Source: Rhodobium gokarnense (GTDB lineage: Bacteria; Pseudomonadota; Alphaproteobacteria; Rhizobiales; Rhodobiaceae). From it: a DNA stretch of 64,000 nt. The position numbers and the translations under genes are program-made. The DNA lies in contig NZ_JAOQNS010000017.1 in the NCBI RefSeq assembly GCF_025961475.1, forward strand, positions 1 through 64,000. The letters run 5' to 3'. The notes below the pieces were generated by a model, which had not been told where the DNA came from, did not search any database, and saw nothing but the letters and a program-made list of their open reading frames with translations. The first letter of the stretch is position 1. Each line of letters opens with the position of its first letter. Below are positions 62,801 to 64,000 of the stretch, piece by piece.

Positions 62801-63999
62801 CTCTCGGAAATATCCGCGCGGCGTTCGGCGGCATCGACGACGGCCTTGGCGGAGAGCGCGATCTTGCCGCCGACGACGGCGTCGAGATCGGGATCGCCGA
62901 GCGACAGCCCCTCGACAAGGCCGTTGAGGGTCGCCGGCACGCGGCGGGCAGACAGAATGTGCGGCGTCTCCGCGGTGCCCTCCAGCCGCACCACCGCATC
63001 GCCGAGCGCGATGTCGCCGGTGGCAACGCCCGAGCCTTCGGTGTGGACGTGCCAGGCAAGCCCGCTTCCCGCCGGTCGTATCCGGCTGTCGATCTGAAGG
63101 GCGTGGAGGCGGATGGGTTCGGCGCCGACCGGCAGCTCCAGCGCCGTGCCGTCGTCCTTGCCGAGGCGGGCATTGAGACGGAGGTCGTCGCTCGCACCAG
63201 TGACGCCGAGCCGGCCGGAAAGGCTCGCGGTCAGCGCCGGCAATCTCACGGTGCCGCGGCTGACGGTCAGCGAGATATCTTCCGCTTCGCCGGTCCCGAC
63301 CGTGGCGTCGAGGTCGATGGTCGCGGCACCGCCGAGAAGGTCGTCCCATCCCGCCGGCACGAGGCCGGCAAGATTGCCGTCGAGCTTCGTCGTGATCCGC
63401 TGCGCGTCCCCCGAGGAGACGACCCGCGCGGTGCCGCCGAAGGCGCGCTTGCCACCGGCCGCCAGCAACAGGTCGCCGGCGATGTCGTCCAGCGTGCCGG
63501 AAAGCCGCATGGAAAGGTCGAGGGCCGGAAGGTCGGGGCGCTGGAAAAGGCTCGCCACATAGCCGCCCGCGGGGTCGGTGAGGACGGCGTCGAGCGCCAC
63601 CGTGCTGCCGGCAAAGCCGTAGTCGAAATCGGCCTTCAGTGCGCCGCCCGGATCGTCGAGCCGCTGCGCCGTCAGCGCGCCGGTGAGGCCCTCGGTCAGG
63701 TTCTTGGCCGCGAACCGGCCGCCGATCCGGAACGTCGCCGGACCGCCGGGGATCGCCTCGCTAAGGACCAGCTTGTCGACGTTGAGCTTGTCGACCGTGA
63801 CGGTGATGCCGGGAAGCCCGCCGCCCTCCTCGCCGGTGTCCTCCTCCTCGCCCGACGAGACGGGAAGGCGCAGCAGCGAGATTTCTTTCGCCGAGACGTC
63901 GTCGACGGCGACATGGCCGGCAAGGAGCGGCAGGAACTGCCAGTCGAGCGCGACGTCCTCAAGCTGCAGCCAGATGCCCTCGGCATCGCCGATCGCCAC
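59887..63999 (-). CDS. tamB: TamB, translocation and assembly module (partial)
   Basis: At least 1370 residues; the N-terminus lies beyond the right edge. A long run of repeated beta-strand/turn units (…GTLSLTARLDSLPVEAHAE…) forms the lipid-conduit-like groove, and the C-terminal DUF490 domain shows GKVTIDRADINIPEQVPGG, RGPVDGPFVEGGFSMRRGRL and a final aromatic signal FFEKDY. TamB spans the periplasm and works with the outer-membrane TamA, usually the adjacent gene, which should lie to the right. Frame open throughout, no breaks. Confidence 0.93.
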   Translation of the reverse strand: MAIGDAEGIWLQLEDVALDWQFLPLLAGHVAVDDVSAKEISLLRLPVSSGEEEDTGEEGGGLPGITVTVDKLNVDKLVLSEAIPGGPATFRIGGRFAAKNLTEGLTGALTAQRLDDPGGALKADFDYGFAGSTVALDAVLTDPAGGYVASLFQRPDLPALDLSMRLSGTLDDIAGDLLLAAGGKRAFGGTARVVSSGDAQRITTKLDGNLAGLVPAGWDDLLGGAATIDLDATVGTGEAEDISLTVSRGTVRLPALTASLSGRLGVTGASDDLRLNARLGKDDGTALELPVGAEPIRLHALQIDSRIRPAGSGLAWHVHTEGSGVATGDIALGDAVVRLEGTAETPHILSARRVPATLNGLVEGLSLGDPDLDAVVGGKIALSAKAVVDAAERRADISESAVRTSELVLGYQGEVTDQALDGRVALSVPDLSRFAEETGRPLAGRLQLAADTAASYSGAPVSLKFDGEIDNLATGEAIVDGLLGQATRLSGALSRDDDGNLAIDTVSVKSAGLDLDATGTVTPETADLGLTVAIKDLAAIDPAMAGRLDADATLKGALTAPELSLAGTGSNVRLQGKEFTDPRLKVDAVLSPDAPNGTLSLTARLDSLPVEAHAEVATDESGVKRIDGLKLIAGHNRAEGALTVSPDNVPDGSIAIDAPDLSELSPLVLQQIGGAITGKIDFLGKQTPPRIDVALDARNVAAPGARLKTGRIDATVTDPFGKLQAEGSADLANLSAGDTVISSVKATARNDGTATDIDVTAKLPDAEVATKARLTPTDDGLAIEVATLDGRYTSIKTKLVDPAKIRLAGDTVRIDRTVLAVGSGRIALSGSVADRLDLDIKVDDFPLALANAFAPGTGAAGTLTASAKVTGPASDPRADWKVSARGATANALRAQGLPALTADASGQFAKGAVRLDATVGGISNMSLKARGTVPAAPTGRLDIAVNGTVPFSVATRTLADSGLAASGAASVDLTVTGPLGSPAINGTVTTSGARVTHIESGTTIEDLAARLRLSGKELVIESVKGRLAKGGALTASGTIGVFDPALPGDIRVKLDDGHYVDGNLVSAKVAGDLKISGNFARGPTVSGKVTIDRADINIPEQVPGGIAALDIVHKNAPPAVTRQVREVLPRKDDKGDSDARLDLEISAPARIFVRGRGLDAELGGSLKLRGPVDGPFVEGGFSMRRGRLNILSRRVAFERGIVRFGGDFNPLLDFYATTKASDVTIMISINGSASAPDFTFRSSPELPQDEVISRFLFDRGVDKLSAFQIAQLAASIATLTGAGGGPGVLDQVRRGLGVDRLEATTDEKGKAELTAGKYIADDVFVGVKQGTGKSSTKVTIDLDITENLKTRGEVGNDGESKAGIFFEKDY

Positions 64000-64000
64000 C

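Noticed and set aside
1-64000. tRNA, rRNA, CRISPR, prophage or transposase
   Set aside because: I looked for T-loop words, regularly spaced direct repeats and integrase or transposase motifs and saw none; a tRNAscan or Infernal run would settle the RNA part.

Overview
The window is about 65% G+C with strong C/G third-position bias and dense single-direction gene runs. Gene content points to an alphaproteobacterium, most likely in the order Hyphomicrobiales (Rhizobiales): a NadQ-type Nudix-like regulator beside nadABC, TIGR02301, DUF1344 and SRAP proteins, an HDAC-xseB-dxs neighbourhood, the dnaJ/pdxH divergent pair, and two copies of the palindromic intergenic repeat common in that order. The genus cannot be given from sequence alone. 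I saw no rRNA, tRNA, CRISPR array, transposase or phage gene.

Layout. 0.2-3.9 kb: nadA-nadB-nadC (minus strand), de novo NAD synthesis, with two palindromic operators and a terminator-like hairpin in the nadA leader. 4.2-5.7 kb: acuI-like reductase and a small unknown gene. 5.8-9.05 kb: minus-strand run ygfZ, HD nucleotidase, tyrosine phosphatase, nadQ (the probable repressor of nadABC). 9.2-11.3 kb: dihydroorotase-like amidohydrolase with an altered metal motif, then a metallo-beta-lactamase-fold hydrolase. 11.3-14.2 kb: small exported or unknown proteins and a Nudix hydrolase. 14.4-17.5 kb: SRAP protein, class D beta-lactamase, ThrE-type exporter. 17.5-24.7 kb: D-2-hydroxyacid dehydrogenase, fabI, MDR oxidoreductase, histidine phosphatase, DUF1344, HxlR regulator divergent from a WrbA-like flavodoxin, aroC. 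24.9-26.2 kb: soluble CZB chemoreceptor. 26.3-31.6 kb: methyltransferases (one unknown, one TrmA/RlmD-like, tlyA), SCO1 and an MFS transporter.

31.9-34.1 kb holds the most interesting unit: an R2-like diiron carboxylate protein followed by a 2Fe-2S/FAD/NAD(P)H reductase, an apparent two-component oxygenase of unknown substrate. 34.4-42.2 kb: exported proteins, dxs, a pirin, xseB, an HDAC-type deacetylase and tsaC. 42.4-44.9 kb: acyl-CoA dehydrogenase and crotonase operon. 45-48.7 kb: dnaJ-like/pdxH, an unlisted 48-codon gene, and a repeat-rich intergenic zone. 48.7-51 kb: class III aminotransferase and HAD phosphatase. 51.05-52.25 kb: a sharply AT-rich island with one orphan membrane-anchored protein. 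52.3-54 kb: acyl-CoA ligase (DmdB-like). 54.2-57.9 kb: two tandem chemoreceptors of identical length. 58-64 kb: DUF1499 protein, MBL hydrolase and the C-terminal part of tamB, which runs off the window.

How the parts work together. NadQ probably reads NAD status and represses nadABC at the two operators. AcuI, the DmdC-like dehydrogenase, the crotonase and the DmdB-like ligase could serve a short-chain or sulfur-containing acyl-CoA route, but they are dispersed and this is only an inference. Three chemoreceptors suggest a motile cell. The two 170-bp repeats, the 101-bp tandem repeat and the AT-rich orphan gene make 45-52 kb the most plastic part of the window.
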